Shown: positions 30,980 through 43,513, counted from the first letter of the stretch. The stretch: 64,000 nt of DNA from Beroe forskalii (GCA_011033025.1 WFMF01000019.1:310001-374000), one strand, 5' to 3'. Translations and numbers: made by a program. Notes: generated by a model not told the origin, from the letters alone.

Positions 30980-32539
30980 ATGTCTAATATGGCTATAAGA
31001 CACCTGATAATCCTTTGGACGATAGACTTAGCCCTATCAACGCCAAAAATCTGCCAAACAAAGGCTAAGGGGACCCTTTACAGACTAGAAGATCTTCAAA
31101 AATGCAATAATTTACGAATAACAGAAGCAATAGTGACAATTGCAGTTGCAAACGTCAAGATGTATAACACAGATGCAAAAGGATTAAAAGTAATTAGTAA
31201 TCGCTGCAAAACCTTTACAAATTTCTTTGGAGAAAAGGAAACTAAAACAACAAGCAGAAGCGTTGAATTAACTGAAGAGTTAGCAATATCTATGATACAA
31301 GACCAGAAGTGTCTCTCTAGCGATGGAGTTTTCAGGTTTGCAAACTTTCTTAAATCATACGAATGTACCTACAGCTATCTACGGACAAAAGTAAAAGAAA
31401 CAAATACATGTTTTTTCTATAAAGGTTTCGTGCAAGCAATGCACCACGGGCAAATGACAAGCTCAATAGCAGATACGACAGCTTGTAATTATATGTCAGG
31501 ATATTGCAAAACAGGCGACACACATATTATCTGGACACCAAATAATAACATTACCAAAGATTACATAAATAATGAACGTACAACATGCCTTAAAATAGAC
31601 TCGCACCTTATATGTGATGTAATTGGAAAAAGTTTCGATTTAGCACTAATGAAATACACAGAGGAAAAGAATACCTACGAAAATGGGATGTGGAAAATAC
31701 AAATACATAATTTGACACTGAAAGAGCCACAACAAGCAACCTCAATCGAGATAACTTCAGATCTCGGAAAACAGCTAATCGCATTAAAATCAGAGCTCCA
31801 GTCAAAATTCCAATATATTATCGACTGGATTAACAGCCCAGCGGGACGCTTAAATATACTTTGCCTAAGTTTACTACAAACCAGCAAGCTAACAAGGGCC
31901 TCATTGAACCTTTATGCAACAAGTTTTGCTGAAATAGTAACTAACACAAAGAATCTCGTGGCGAAAGCTACAGAAAATTACCTAGCAATATGGCCTTGTG
32001 TCCCAATTGAGCCCACAAAAATGCAATTTATGAAAACGAAAGAATGCTACAATCTTATACCGATAAAATACAATAATAAGATGGCATTCTTGGACGAATC
32101 CCTCATCATCCACAACGAAGCTGTCACCATTGACTGCCAAAAAGCACAACTCAAGATGTTTGAATTTAATGGGACACTTTACACACAGAGGAAGAATCAT
32201 CTACCTATGAAAATGGATACATTCAACATATCGGGGATATCATTTTTTCAGGACTTCAATTTTTCTAACATGGAAACATTGCCAGAACACTGGCAAGTAG
32301 AACCAGAATACTTCGACACATCCACGGGACTTTTCGACAACATCAAAAAGGACATTGATCAAACTCGAAAAGCCCAAGCAGATATGGAGAAAAATAGCGA
32401 TACAAAAATTAAACTTGAACTATTTGGCATAAATCACCTATCAATAACGGGATACATAAATGGATTTATCACAACATTAACCAGAATCGGCGCTGGATTA
32501 GCATTTTATCTATTTTTCAAACTGAAATTTGCTGATTAA
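30980..32539 (+). CDS. 519-aa type I membrane glycoprotein
   Basis: Acceptor CTATTCTCAG lies 8 nt before the ATG. An N-terminal hydrophobic segment (HLIILWTIDLALS) looks like a signal peptide; one C-terminal membrane segment lies at about residues 493-515 (ITTLTRIGAGLAFYLFFKL) with a tail of a few residues. Between them are about 16 Cys, several N-glycosylation sequons and a helical stretch before the membrane anchor. No furin site or fusion peptide is evident. It precedes the Env/F-like gene, so a partner such as a receptor-binding glycoprotein is plausible but unproven. The frame is intact and the family is not recognised. Confidence 0.65.
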   Translation: MSNMAIRHLIILWTIDLALSTPKICQTKAKGTLYRLEDLQKCNNLRITEAIVTIAVANVKMYNTDAKGLKVISNRCKTFTNFFGEKETKTTSRSVELTEELAISMIQDQKCLSSDGVFRFANFLKSYECTYSYLRTKVKETNTCFFYKGFVQAMHHGQMTSSIADTTACNYMSGYCKTGDTHIIWTPNNNITKDYINNERTTCLKIDSHLICDVIGKSFDLALMKYTEEKNTYENGMWKIQIHNLTLKEPQQATSIEITSDLGKQLIALKSELQSKFQYIIDWINSPAGRLNILCLSLLQTSKLTRASLNLYATSFAEIVTNTKNLVAKATENYLAIWPCVPIEPTKMQFMKTKECYNLIPIKYNNKMAFLDESLIIHNEAVTIDCQKAQLKMFEFNGTLYTQRKNHLPMKMDTFNISGISFFQDFNFSNMETLPEHWQVEPEYFDTSTGLFDNIKKDIDQTRKAQADMEKNSDTKIKLELFGINHLSITGYINGFITTLTRIGAGLAFYLFFKLKFAD

Positions 32540-32752
32540 ACAATTATTAAATTTGATAATTGTATGACCTAATTACTAAAATGTAAAAAAAATTTTAATT
32601 ATATGCTCGAATGCGGATAGATGTTTTAATCCGCGAGTAATAAATTATATCCTATTACAAAAATTAGATTTATACTTCATAAGTGTCACAATTACATTAT
32701 TATTAAATATTGTATTTATTAATATTAATTTAAAATCCCTCAGCAGATTAGC

Positions 32753-33865
32753 ATGACAACGATGATACCGATAATTTTGATGATATTCATGCCATTGGTG
32801 CGAAACGAACTCGCACCAATAGTATTCAAAGACCAAGGAGTAGTCCTTAATCCTCAAGGCTACATAGCAATAGCGCCAGAGCGAATAAGAATAAGTCTCA
32901 TGATGAAAATAACAAAACCATCACTGTTATCCCTGGACAGCCACTGCCTAAACATATGCACTGACAGCCAAATACAACAATTTGTCACGGACAGAGATGA
33001 CCCATGCATAAATTGGGGTTATAAACCTAGTGCAGACCCTTATAAAATAATAGAGGATGGTGAATTTTTACATAATATAAGATCTTGCCTCATCGCCTGC
33101 AAAACGGAAAGCTGCTCATGGATCCAGATCACAATGGAAGGATGCAAATTATATCGAGAAACAGACTTCAGTAAAGGGGATTCTGTCATGATATTGGCTC
33201 CATGCATCTACAGACGAATATCGAAAGAATGCGAACTGGAAGCAGAAAAAACAAATATCATCACTTCAGCCCTAACGCAAGACATGGATGAATTCTGGAC
33301 GGGAATGATGACACAAGTCACAGAGCTTGAAAACACCCAAGTAAGGAAAAAACGCCAAGTTGCAATGATTGTCGGAGCAGCAGGTGTACTCTCATCTCTT
33401 GTGGCATCAGGATTCAATTACTTTAATAACAAGAGATTGGAAGAAAAAATAAGTCACATGGAAAATGAATTCCAAGAGTTTGCACAAAACATCTATCAAT
33501 TCGAAGAAAACACATATGACTTCGAAAAGGAAATAGTCAAAGTAGTAGACTCAGTTAGGCAAGCACAAGCACAAAACGCAAAATACATGATGTGTGAAAT
33601 AGACCAAATTGCCCTAGCACTTCTCCAATACAGAGAAATGACAAGATTCAAAGACAGAGTAAATGAAATTTTAAAGCCATTAAACGAAGGCAAAAGGACA
33701 TCAATGTTCACACCTAAATTACTAAACATATCCATAATACAGGATATTATCAACAATCATCCGAAATTGGAAAAACACTCTACAAAGAACACCCAGAACT
33801 TGTTTACGCGACAAGTAAGGCAACAATCGCAGAAGTCGCAGAAAATAAAGAAGCAAGCACAGTAG
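32753..33865 (+). pseudogene. Env/F-like class I fusion protein, N-terminal part
   Basis: ATG 1-9 nt after clustered acceptors (CAGCAG...TTAG). There is a signal-like hydrophobic N-terminus (about 4-16), a Cys-rich surface domain (about 65-160) and a basic RKKR furin-type site at about 198-201, followed at once by a 20-residue Ala/Gly/Val-rich fusion-peptide candidate (203-222) and a long heptad-rich helix. This order is that of class I fusion proteins; the baculovirus F/errantivirus Env group is the nearest I can suggest. The frame is lost near 33770-33800 (an A run is the likely spot) and stops at 33865, while the rest continues in another frame. Broken in this copy. Confidence 0.75.
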
Positions 33866-34005
33866 CAATACACCTGATATTAACAATCCCAACGCTCCAA
33901 GAAAAGCATGTTTACCAGTATTTTAAAACAGCACAAACAGGATTTTATTATGATAAGAAATGCTGGAAACACGACGTACCAAACACAGTTTTCCAGAAAC
34001 AATCC

Positions 34006-34878
34006 TTGGACCTAAAAACTGGTATACAATCTAGGGCATTTTACTCCCTAGATGCAGTCCATTGCGAAGGAGAATCAAACTTATTTATGTTCTGCGACAT
34101 AAATATAAACCAGGCCATGACAAATCCATTAAGATTAATGGAAGCTGAATGCTTATTTGAAACACCTAATACATGTAACATGTCACCAATAACATGCAAG
34201 GATAAAATACTCTACAATGTTCATGGCCTCCTAGCAATGTCACATAATGAAATAAAAGGAGTTTTGAAAGAAATAACTGAAGAAAAGAAAATTGTGACAT
34301 GGAACCCGAACGACACATCAACAAGAACCTCTTATTGGCCATGGAAAACTTACGATTATGTTGAATTCAACTCAGGCATAGCAAGAGCAGTGGATTATGA
34401 AGGCGAAATTATGGGAGCTAGCGAGGAACAACAAAAAATATGGTGGAAAACAATCAAGAAAACAAATGAAATAATGGAAGCAAGAAATCTTTCTAAAGCA
34501 TACAGTTCTCTTAAAAAATCGCTCAAAGGAATTGAGAACCAACGTCAATGGTTCAGTAACAATTACTCGACTATGACAAAAGACATAACATTAACGATTT
34601 CAATAGTCCTTATTGTCATATTGATAATTGTAACAACACTATGCTATGGCCGCCAAAAATTTGAGAAGAAACAAAGGAAAGGCACTAAACGAAAAATAAA
34701 AGAAGACAAATATTCAGATACGGACGATGAAACAGGCCCAGAAGAAATGGCTATGGAGGAACAAGCCCCGATAGCAACATCAGGAAGAACTGGACAAGCA
34801 GTACACTCTGGACCGCAACACGAACATATCCCACTGATGAAACAACCAGCAGAGTCCCCTTCAAGAAAAGACGAGTAG
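34006..34878 (+). pseudogene. Env/F-like protein, membrane-anchored C-terminal part
   Basis: Same gene after the frameshift; the frame is open from about 33790, so the ATG at 34006 is only the first Met in it. It contains Cys-rich segments, a helical stretch, one transmembrane segment (about residues 193-215 from that Met, TISIVLIVILIIVTTLCYG) and a basic then acidic cytoplasmic tail. After the stop at 34878 another frame stays open with acidic codons to about 34968, suggesting a second small indel in the tail. Length and order fit one envelope gene of roughly 700 codons, now inactive. Confidence 0.75.
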
Positions 34879-35220
34879 AATCAGCCCCACCGCAAGAAGA
34901 CGATGACGAGACGAATGAGGAATACAAACCAGAATATACACCTTACTTCAAATCGATGGTATTATAAAAAAGAGACAATGACAATTATCAATTATAGACT
35001 GAGAATCAGCATGGTATTATAAAACGAATGATGATAAAATTATTGAATTCAGAAAACAGTAGCGATATTAATATATCAAATTATCTAATCAATGCATGAG
35101 ATGATCAAACTAATACATATATTTTTTTTGAAATTAAATTAATTACGAAATTAAGCAAATAATTGATTATCATAAATTAATTACGAAACTAAGCAAATAA
35201 TTGATTATCTGTAAAAAACA

Positions 35221-35230
35221 GAGGAGGGGG
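35221..35230 (+). promoter_or_regulatory. Polypurine tract
   Basis: GAGGAGGGGG, preceded by further purines, ends 4 nt before the 3' LTR. This is the expected place for plus-strand priming. It is the only such purine run near the LTR. Confidence 0.75.
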
Positions 35231-35234
35231 ATGA

Positions 35235-35900
35235 TGTTGGCATCTTAAATGCTTGCTTGTAGGCAAGCTAAATAATATCGGCAAACACAGAAATAGCGTC
35301 AAATTACCCAACCCTATAGTGCTACCGCAGATGCCAACAATCAAACCTTATCCTATGACTATCACGTCACAATGAGTAAAGTAAGACTACCTCTGTTGAA
35401 GGCGGCGCTCCATTGACCTCTAGTACAGCCAACAGGTGACCAATTATGACGTAAGCAATTATGACGAAGGTCATTATAATTAGGGTCTTGGCAATAGGGA
35501 ATAGGCAGTTGCGAGAGGACTGGAGGATAGTATATAAGAGCCGCTCTCAGCAGAGCAGTCAGATTATTGTTCAGCTGCTAACGCATTCATGCGAACACGT
35601 TCTTTACCAAACCTAATCTATCCGTGTTTCATATTTACGTTATACTTGATAGTGCTATTTAGCCTCACTATACTGATTATACTGATTGTACTGATAACCA
35701 AAATATTAACCAAAGCTTGATTATAACCTCTTGTTTCACTTGTTCCCTGTTTACTTGAAACAATAAACCTTTCCCTTGAATCAGACTTTTATAAACCTCC
35801 GAAGAAGACCCCGCTACTCTCAAGAGACTTCTCCCTACCTACTCGAGTGTGACTGGTGAACGATACGTTGGTAACAGTTGCTAAGGACGCAGAGGACTGA
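35235..35900 (+). repeat. 3' LTR
   Basis: 666 bp, starting TGTTGGCATC and ending GGACTGA before AGTAACC. Relative to the 5' LTR it has four substitutions and has lost 1, 2 and 3 nt (near TTGCGAGAGGAC, GTTATACTTG and CACTATACTG). TATA at 35531-35537 and AATAAA at 35762-35767 are kept. Confidence 0.95.
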
Positions 35901-35903
35901 AGT

Positions 35904-36960
35904 AACCAATCAAACATGTTTAGTAGACATTAGGCTAATATAATAAGTCAGTTTAAGATGAACAGCAGCCACCTCAAAGCCACCACATAGCCACCTAAGC
36001 CACTTTAGCTAAAATTCAATCATACCTCCAAGCACAGTGTCTAAAATGCTCAGTTAGGCATCATATCACGACTAAAAGCTCAACAATATACTATTTGGAC
36101 GTAACACAACCCTTTTTCACCGTTTTGAAGCCTCATTACCACAAATCCATCGTTATTTTATCATGGAACAAAATTGGAACAAAAATGAGACAAAATGCTG
36201 ACATACTGCGAAAAATGAGACAAATTGCTGACATATACTTAGAGCTTAGAAAACGGTCTAAATTGGTCCAGTAACCAATCAAACATGTTTAGCAGACATT
36301 AAACTAATATAATAAGTCAGTTTAAGATGAACAGCAGCCATCTTGAAGCCACCATTTAGCCACCTAAGCCACTTCAGCTAAAATTCAATAATACCTCCAA
36401 GCACAGTGTCTAAAATGCTCAGTTAGGCATCATATCACGACTAAAGGCTCAACAATATACTATTTGGACGTAACACAACCCTTTTTCACCGTTTTGAAGC
36501 CTCATTACCACAAATCCATCGTTATTTTATCATGGAACAAAATTGGAACAAAAATGAGACAAAATGCTGACATACCGCGAAAAATGAGACAAAATGCTGA
36601 CATATACTTAGAACTTAGAAAACGGTCTAAATCGGTCCAGTAACCAATCAAACATGTTCATTAGACATTGAACTAATATAATTAAGTAGTTTGAAAAATT
36701 ATCACTGTTTTTTGTGTTGGAACAAGTTTGGAGCAAAATGGAGACAAAATGCTGACATACTGCGAAAATGAGACAAATTGCTGACGTATACCCATAGTCT
36801 CTTCTAGGGTTTATCAAGACGAGCGAAAACCCTCATCGACCATACTGACGCCTTAAGATTTGAAAATCACTGTTTTTTGTGTTGGAACAAGTTTGGAACA
36901 AAAATGAGACAAAATGCTGACATACGGCGAAAATGAGACAAATTGCTGACATGGGCTCAG
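35904..36960. repeat. 369-bp satellite array
   Basis: Unit 1 35904-36272 and unit 2 36273-36641 start AACCAATCAAACATGTTTAG and end AAATTGGTCCAGT. A rearranged third unit continues to about 36960 with smaller repeats of GAGACAAAATGCTGACATA. The array continues to the left of the LTR element at 6869-6995. No coding content. Confidence 0.9.
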
Positions 36961-37073
36961 GGCATTAATTGCTGACAATTGATGTGAAGGAAGCATCTGA
37001 GAGCTTTGAAACCTATCTTAAACGATTCCTCGTCAAATTTTACGTAGGAGTCGACCTGTCTCGAGTGAATGCG

Positions 37074-38715
37074 TTGTCATATATCCCTCGTTCATAGTAG
37101 AATGTATCACCAAATGAAGTAAGACTCTTAAAGTACATAATGACCATCATAAGACTTTGGGAGAAAGTTAAGAGTCGTAAGAGAAGGAGACTCATAGCCC
37201 ACTAATTCACATATTTAATTGGAAGCCGGAACTCAGTTCCATGGCAAATCATCCTTGAAATACTGATATCTAATAGTCAAATTCGAATATTATGATTTAG
37301 AGTGAAGGTGAAATTGGAGTGAAGTGCAAATCAAGAGCCAATGAAAATATTGCTGCTGGTGTCGCACCAAAACCCGTAGTCTGATTGGTGGAATAACCAA
37401 AACTTTGATCTCGTACTAAAATCATATAGCAATTTTGTCAAACAGGCCAATCAAAAGTGATATTGGACAGATCAGACCAATCAAAATTCAGAGTTCAATA
37501 TAATCAAAATATTAGTGAGAAGAGGAAAATTACATTGAATCAAATTTAGAGCTGATCATAGGAAGGTCCCGAGATCATAACCCAGATAATTTCCTTGACT
37601 CAACCAATCAAATCAGAGATCGAGAAAATTGGACCAATCAAAACTGGTAGAGCAATATAATCAAAAATTAGATGATTGAGCGAAATAAATAAACCAATTT
37701 TAGGGTTGATCCAGGGATCAAAGCCCCTAGTTAAATGGCACAGATAATCTCTTCACCCTAGCCAATCACATTAGGGCCTGGAAAAATCTGACCAATCAAA
37801 ATTGAGGAACCAACTTAATCAAAAACTTAGTAAAGAACAAACAAACCAAATTCGAGGAGTAAATATCCACCAGGATAATAGATCACATGGTTCTTACTTC
37901 TTTTGAAATTACCCCAATAGATTAGGTCAATTAGTGTGACGCCAGCCGAGGAATATAAACCGTGGAAGTCTCAGGAGAATTCAGTTCTTTCTAGTTGTTT
38001 TGGTGATCACTTAGGATCTTGATTTCAGGTGCGGGAGGAGAGAAAGACCCCGGCTCAGGGTGAATGCTATCTATCCTCCAGGCTCCATGTTTGCCTATCT
38101 GGCGTGGAGAGAAGGATATTGGCTTTCCTCCTGAGTATCTCCCAGATCACAAATTTTATCCAAAGAGCATTCGCTCAAGTGACAGTTCAACCCGAAATAA
38201 GATCGTTTGACTATTCAGATGGTCATAGATTTGGGAGTCCGGCCTAATCTCCTCCTCATCCCTGATACCATATTATGAGCGAAACGATATGAGCATGATT
38301 AGTATGTTTCTCGGGATAGAGAGTCTATATTCTGGCACCGTACTGAAAGTTATTCCCCAGAGTTATTCCTCTTGAGAGATTATACTGTATCTGAATGAAA
38401 ATCTCATCCCGCAATATTTTGCTTATTCTTGGTTCCATTATACAGATGTTTCATTGCTTCCAACAATCCCAAAATCCTCACGGTCAATCTTTCTACTACC
38501 TCAAATAACCGTTTATTTCGGGTCCGATGAGTTAACCAGAGCATTCAAAGTTTATCCAGACGGGTTGGATACCCTCTATCTAGCATAAACTCTAACCATA
38601 GGCTCAATGGAGCACTTAAGATCCCTCAACTACGAGTACCAACGAACCATATCCTATCCAACTTTCAAGCCCCCTCGATAATCCTTTTATTTCCTTAAAA
38701 ACCCCGAAATAACAT
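37074..38715. repeat. Left arm of a 1.64-kb long inverted repeat
   Basis: Inverted copy of 51121-52756, with only scattered differences (for example AATAACCAAAACTTT against AATAGCAAAACTTT). The outer end is TTGTCATATATCCCTCG. Both arms hold the same 72-codon open frame (38029-38247 here), a TATA-like AATATAAACC near 37953 and a CAG acceptor-like site at 38028; no domain is recognisable. Confidence 0.95.
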
Positions 38716-39920
38716 TGGAGTCTGAAACAAAAAGAAACCCCCTTACGAACACCCTATGTTTGTCCATTTTTAATGGTTGACCGAAAAGATGGGTTTTGTT
38801 GGATGCATGGAACACATAGTGCACCAAAAGGCGCCAATTTCGGTAGAATTGCGATATCTTATTGAAATGTAGAATACCTGAAGAATGTGACGAATCGCTG
38901 CTGAAATACGTGGAAATGGCAATATAGTTCATCCATTGACATCAGGTTGACTCAAAATCCCCAACCCTACACACGGGTTGCATAATATTCCGTTTTTATA
39001 GTTAAAATTTAAGCTGAATAGTTCCAAAATCATCCAGAATTGTAATACACACACCTCAATCACACGTCACCATCACATTCAGACAGAGTTTATCACCCAA
39101 TTATTCAGTCATCAGGAAATGAACCTTGCCGATCGAACATTTGTGGACATGGATTTTAATTCGATAAGTCAGTGCTAATTACCAAACTCAAACATTAATC
39201 ATATACTGCGGTAAATCTTTGCGGCTATAATCCGATTAACGTCGATCTGAAATATATCTCGTGTGTGACGCGTGCACATGAGGTATGCTCTCCATATTAT
39301 TAGCTCGCATAAAAGCAGCTACAGGACTGCATGTAATGATTCGACAAGTTGCTTTGCTTATGGATATTACCGTACCTCTAGGAAAGGAAGCTTTGTGATA
39401 CCCGCTGATATACTATAACGTCATATTATCATCCCTTATACTGGAGTACTGGGATAAGTGAGTCAAATAATTATCAAATGAGTAATCGTGAATTAAGCAT
39501 GATAAAGTGCATCAGATCGCATTAGAATGCAGTTTAAATGATCCCAGTACCTACATGATAGTGAATTACAACTGCACTTTAAGGTACTGACGCAGGCGGA
39601 ACATTTACAAAAATTACTTTTGGTCATATACTGTAACATCAACTTATAATCTTAGCCAGGATAAGGACGATTGTAAATAAGAAATTACTTTACCATAGTA
39701 CGTAAAGAAATCAAAGTCCCCAAGTCGTCTGAACGTTACAATCGGTTTTTGGTTATAACACCAGTAGGCAGTCGGATGTAGCTAGCACCATCTGACTGCT
39801 AGTACTGAAAAACCACGGCGTTGTAGGACCGTGGGTCAGACGATAATATCCTCAGCTATGTGAATTTGAATGCGTTTCACGCAAAACTATATTAATTAAC
39901 AAATAAGGGGATGAAGTGAT
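38716..39920. other. Gene-free stretch
   Basis: AT-rich DNA without a supported gene. One imperfect inverted repeat near 39755-39810 pairs GTAGGCAGTCGGATG with CATCTGACTGCTAGTA. Confidence 0.5.
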
Positions 39921-39929
39921 AACGATTAT

Positions 39930-40660
<731 letters not shown>

Positions 40661-40884
40661 AGTAGGTACTCAGTATATTTGCGTGCAAGGCACTCAAATT
40701 CAGTATTGTAGAATTAAAATTGATTATTACATAGGACCAAGTCCACCAAAAATCCGCGACTAAAAACATATACTTTCAGCAGTTATCGCAAATGGGGATT
40801 ATAAATAGCAGCTAACACAAATAATGAGTCCATTCGACTTAGCGAGCGAATAATAACATCAAGAGTAGCAAACTCGCAATACAT

Positions 40885-43513
40885 CCCAGCCGGCACAAAG
40901 AAACGAAACCAAAAATAAACCAAGAAAAAACGTTTTTCTTTGGTTTAATTTTGGTTTCCGTCAAACGTTATGGATGTACGTTTTTGATACGTTTAATAAA
41001 CGGATCTGTGGAAACGTTTGATCCAAAACCAAAAATAAACGTTTTTGATACGTTTATTTTTGGTTTATAATTATAACGTTTTCAACAACACCATAAATAT
41101 ACGTACGTGGAATGTTTATTTATGGTTTACAGAAAACTAATATTCGGAATGAAGTTGCGTTCTATAATAGAAACCTAAAGTAAACTTTTAGGAAATGTGT
41201 ATTTTTGGTTTGATAAAAAAAACTGTTTGTCACAAACCCTCGGTGGGAAACCATAACTTATATAAGGGCTTGTGATACCATGAAGCATATACTTATCAGA
41301 ATTTCAGTCAACACTATAATTGTTCATGTTGGCATCATCGTCGCTGCTAGTAGCAACTATTATCATAACGAAAAATTTTGTACAAGCAAGAAAAACACGT
41401 ATTAATAACACAATGTACACATCCCATCATAAGTTCTATCCATTTCTATATGGGCGCACAATTTTTCCTCGATGGCTGACCGTAATTGATTGAACACCAT
41501 GACAGCCGAAGGGGGTCGCTGTCGACGACGTGTTCCGAGGCGTCACTGTTATGAATATGACGAAGTGTTCCTATAGCCGTAATTGAAGTGATCGGAAGGG
41601 TTTGTGTCCGTGTATGTCGCGAGTCTGCTGTACGAAGGCGTGTCGAACTTGGACGTGCGCTGAAGGTGTGAAACTGAAAGTTTCCACCACTGATAGCAGT
41701 AACTGACTGATAACTTTACCGTTCAACCGGCTAATTCTGGTGCAGGGTGCTCCGTTGTACAGATGTCCACCAGGATCTCCTCCACTTCCCCCGCACAACC
41801 TCGCCAGTAATCTCTTCAAGAACAATAAACAGCATCACCGCCCATTTTCCAGTCGTAATTTCAAAGCAAATTTCATCGCAGCATTCAGATCTATTTTATT
41901 TCTTCACACTCCAAACTTCTTATTTCATCACTTCCATATGGCAGTTCAGCTGACATCGTCCCACTCTTCACCAAATGCAGCGCTGAAAGTTGAGTTCACT
42001 TCCTTCTCCAGTACACTGTGCAGATTTTCCAGCGAGAATTTAATTTTAGCGCATGTTCTTTGTACACTACATTAGTACATTAGACCCCAAAACCGTAAAG
42101 CGGTCGTCGCTGAGCAAACCCATTAAAATTGGATGAGGCAGTTGAAACCCACGTAACTCATCCGAACACAGTTCGGGTCCAAGTAACTCAACATAACCGT
42201 ATACGTTTTATAGATTGAATTAATTAAAAGTAGCGATTTTCTTTAAATTTCTTCAAAACGTCTGTGTGAAATCACGTGCAAAATTACAGCATTGGGACCT
42301 AATTTCACGCACATTAATCGTATTGGAACTTGTTTCAACGAAATCAAGTCGAAAATCCCATGTTAATATCGATTCCTTGAAATCCCCTAATTTCTACAAA
42401 ACTTCCGCGTGAACTCACGTGTAGCACAATTTCATCTCCTATTTTCCATCATTTTTGACTAACAGGCAACAATAAGCCACCCTAAGCCATGACAAGGTCA
42501 CTATAGCATCACTAAGTACGGCAACAGATCATATTTTCGCCAGAAACCAATTTTTAATCATTTTGCGGCTCAATTTTTAGAGGCTTCCAGAGACCGCATT
42601 TAACACCCGATTGCCCTGAAAATTATTTTATAGCTAGATCTCAAGGAACATAAGCAACTTGCCAATTTAAAACATCATCCGATGAAAATTGATTTAGTTA
42701 TAGACGTTCAATGTGGCGCAAAATAACATTTTAACCAGGGTTCAACTCTCTATTTTTCCGCGGATTATCTCCTTGGCCAGGGCGTGAACACTTGCCAGCT
42801 GTGGACAAAGGCTTGTGCTATATTGTGCAAATAAGTTGCAATTTGCTGATAAGAAAATTGCTTAATCAACACGCACACGAAAACTAATAGATAGCGAATT
42901 AATCAAAAATAAACGAAATAAACCAAAAATAAACCAAAAATAAACCTTATCATAGAAACACAAGGAAACCTTTTACCCTTACAATTACTCAATTATATCC
43001 CCCGTCCCGCTTCAGTCTGTAAAATTTGTCTTGCAAGGCAAATACTGTGGTTAATAACCCAGTTGTATTTCTTTTGTTAAAACCATGAGTGTACTCATAC
43101 TGTACACTCATGGTCGACGGAGGACTCATTATAGTCCACGTCGAGATTGTCCTAGGGGTCTAGGACAGTAAAAAATAATTTAGTGATGAAAGGATTAATC
43201 AATTGGTTTATTTATAGTTTCGAGGATACCAATCAGAAACGTTTTTTTAAAAACGATTTATAAACCTAAAATAAACGAAACCACAGGAACTAATTTTCGA
43301 GTGATTTCCGTTTAATAACCGTTTTTGTTTGACGTTTAAGAAACGTTTCCCTAGAAACGTTTATAAAACGTAAATTCTAAACCGAATGTATGCTTTAAAA
43401 CGTTACGCGAAAAAACGTTTAATAAACGTTTATTAAACGTTATTTCGTTTCGTTACGGTTTCCAAAAAACGTGAAATAAACGTTTTTTAAACGTTTTTTG
43501 GCCGGCTGGGATT
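40885..43513. mobile_element. TIR element with AACGTTT-type subterminal repeats
   Basis: Short TIRs ATCCCAGCCGG and CCGGCTGGGAT. Both ends (about 40900-41230 and 43200-43500) carry many copies of AAACGTTT, GTTTATTAAACG and CCAAAAATAAACC words in both orientations. The middle has no supported gene. No transposase; target duplication not evident. Non-autonomous DNA element, superfamily unknown. Confidence 0.65.

Larger units (their letters stand above)
6996..35900 (+). mobile_element. Complex LTR element without visible gag-pol
   Basis: Bounded by 672- and 666-bp direct LTRs starting TGTTGGC, with a purine tract (35221-35230) before the 3' LTR and a candidate primer-binding site after the 5' LTR. 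About 13.8 kb remains after subtracting the hAT stack (19193-27862) and the Penelope array (10984-17386). Outside those inserts I find no RT, integrase, protease or gag zinc knuckle. Genes in order: Pro-rich exon, small three-exon gene, 85-aa basic ORF, antisense two-exon gene, nucleotidyltransferase, 130-aa ORF, homeodomain protein, 143-aa ORF, 98-aa ORF, 519-aa glycoprotein, Env/F-like protein. It is presumably mobilised in trans. Apparent target duplication AGT. Confidence 0.85.

Noticed and set aside
33770..33800. Programmed ribosomal frameshift in the Env/F-like gene
   Set aside because: The A run does not form a standard slippery heptamer, I saw no clear downstream pseudoknot, and env genes are not known to use one. 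A simple indel is more likely.
38029..38247. 72-codon ORF, identical in both long arms
   Set aside because: Identity follows from arm identity; no domain or conservation argument, so not annotated as a gene.
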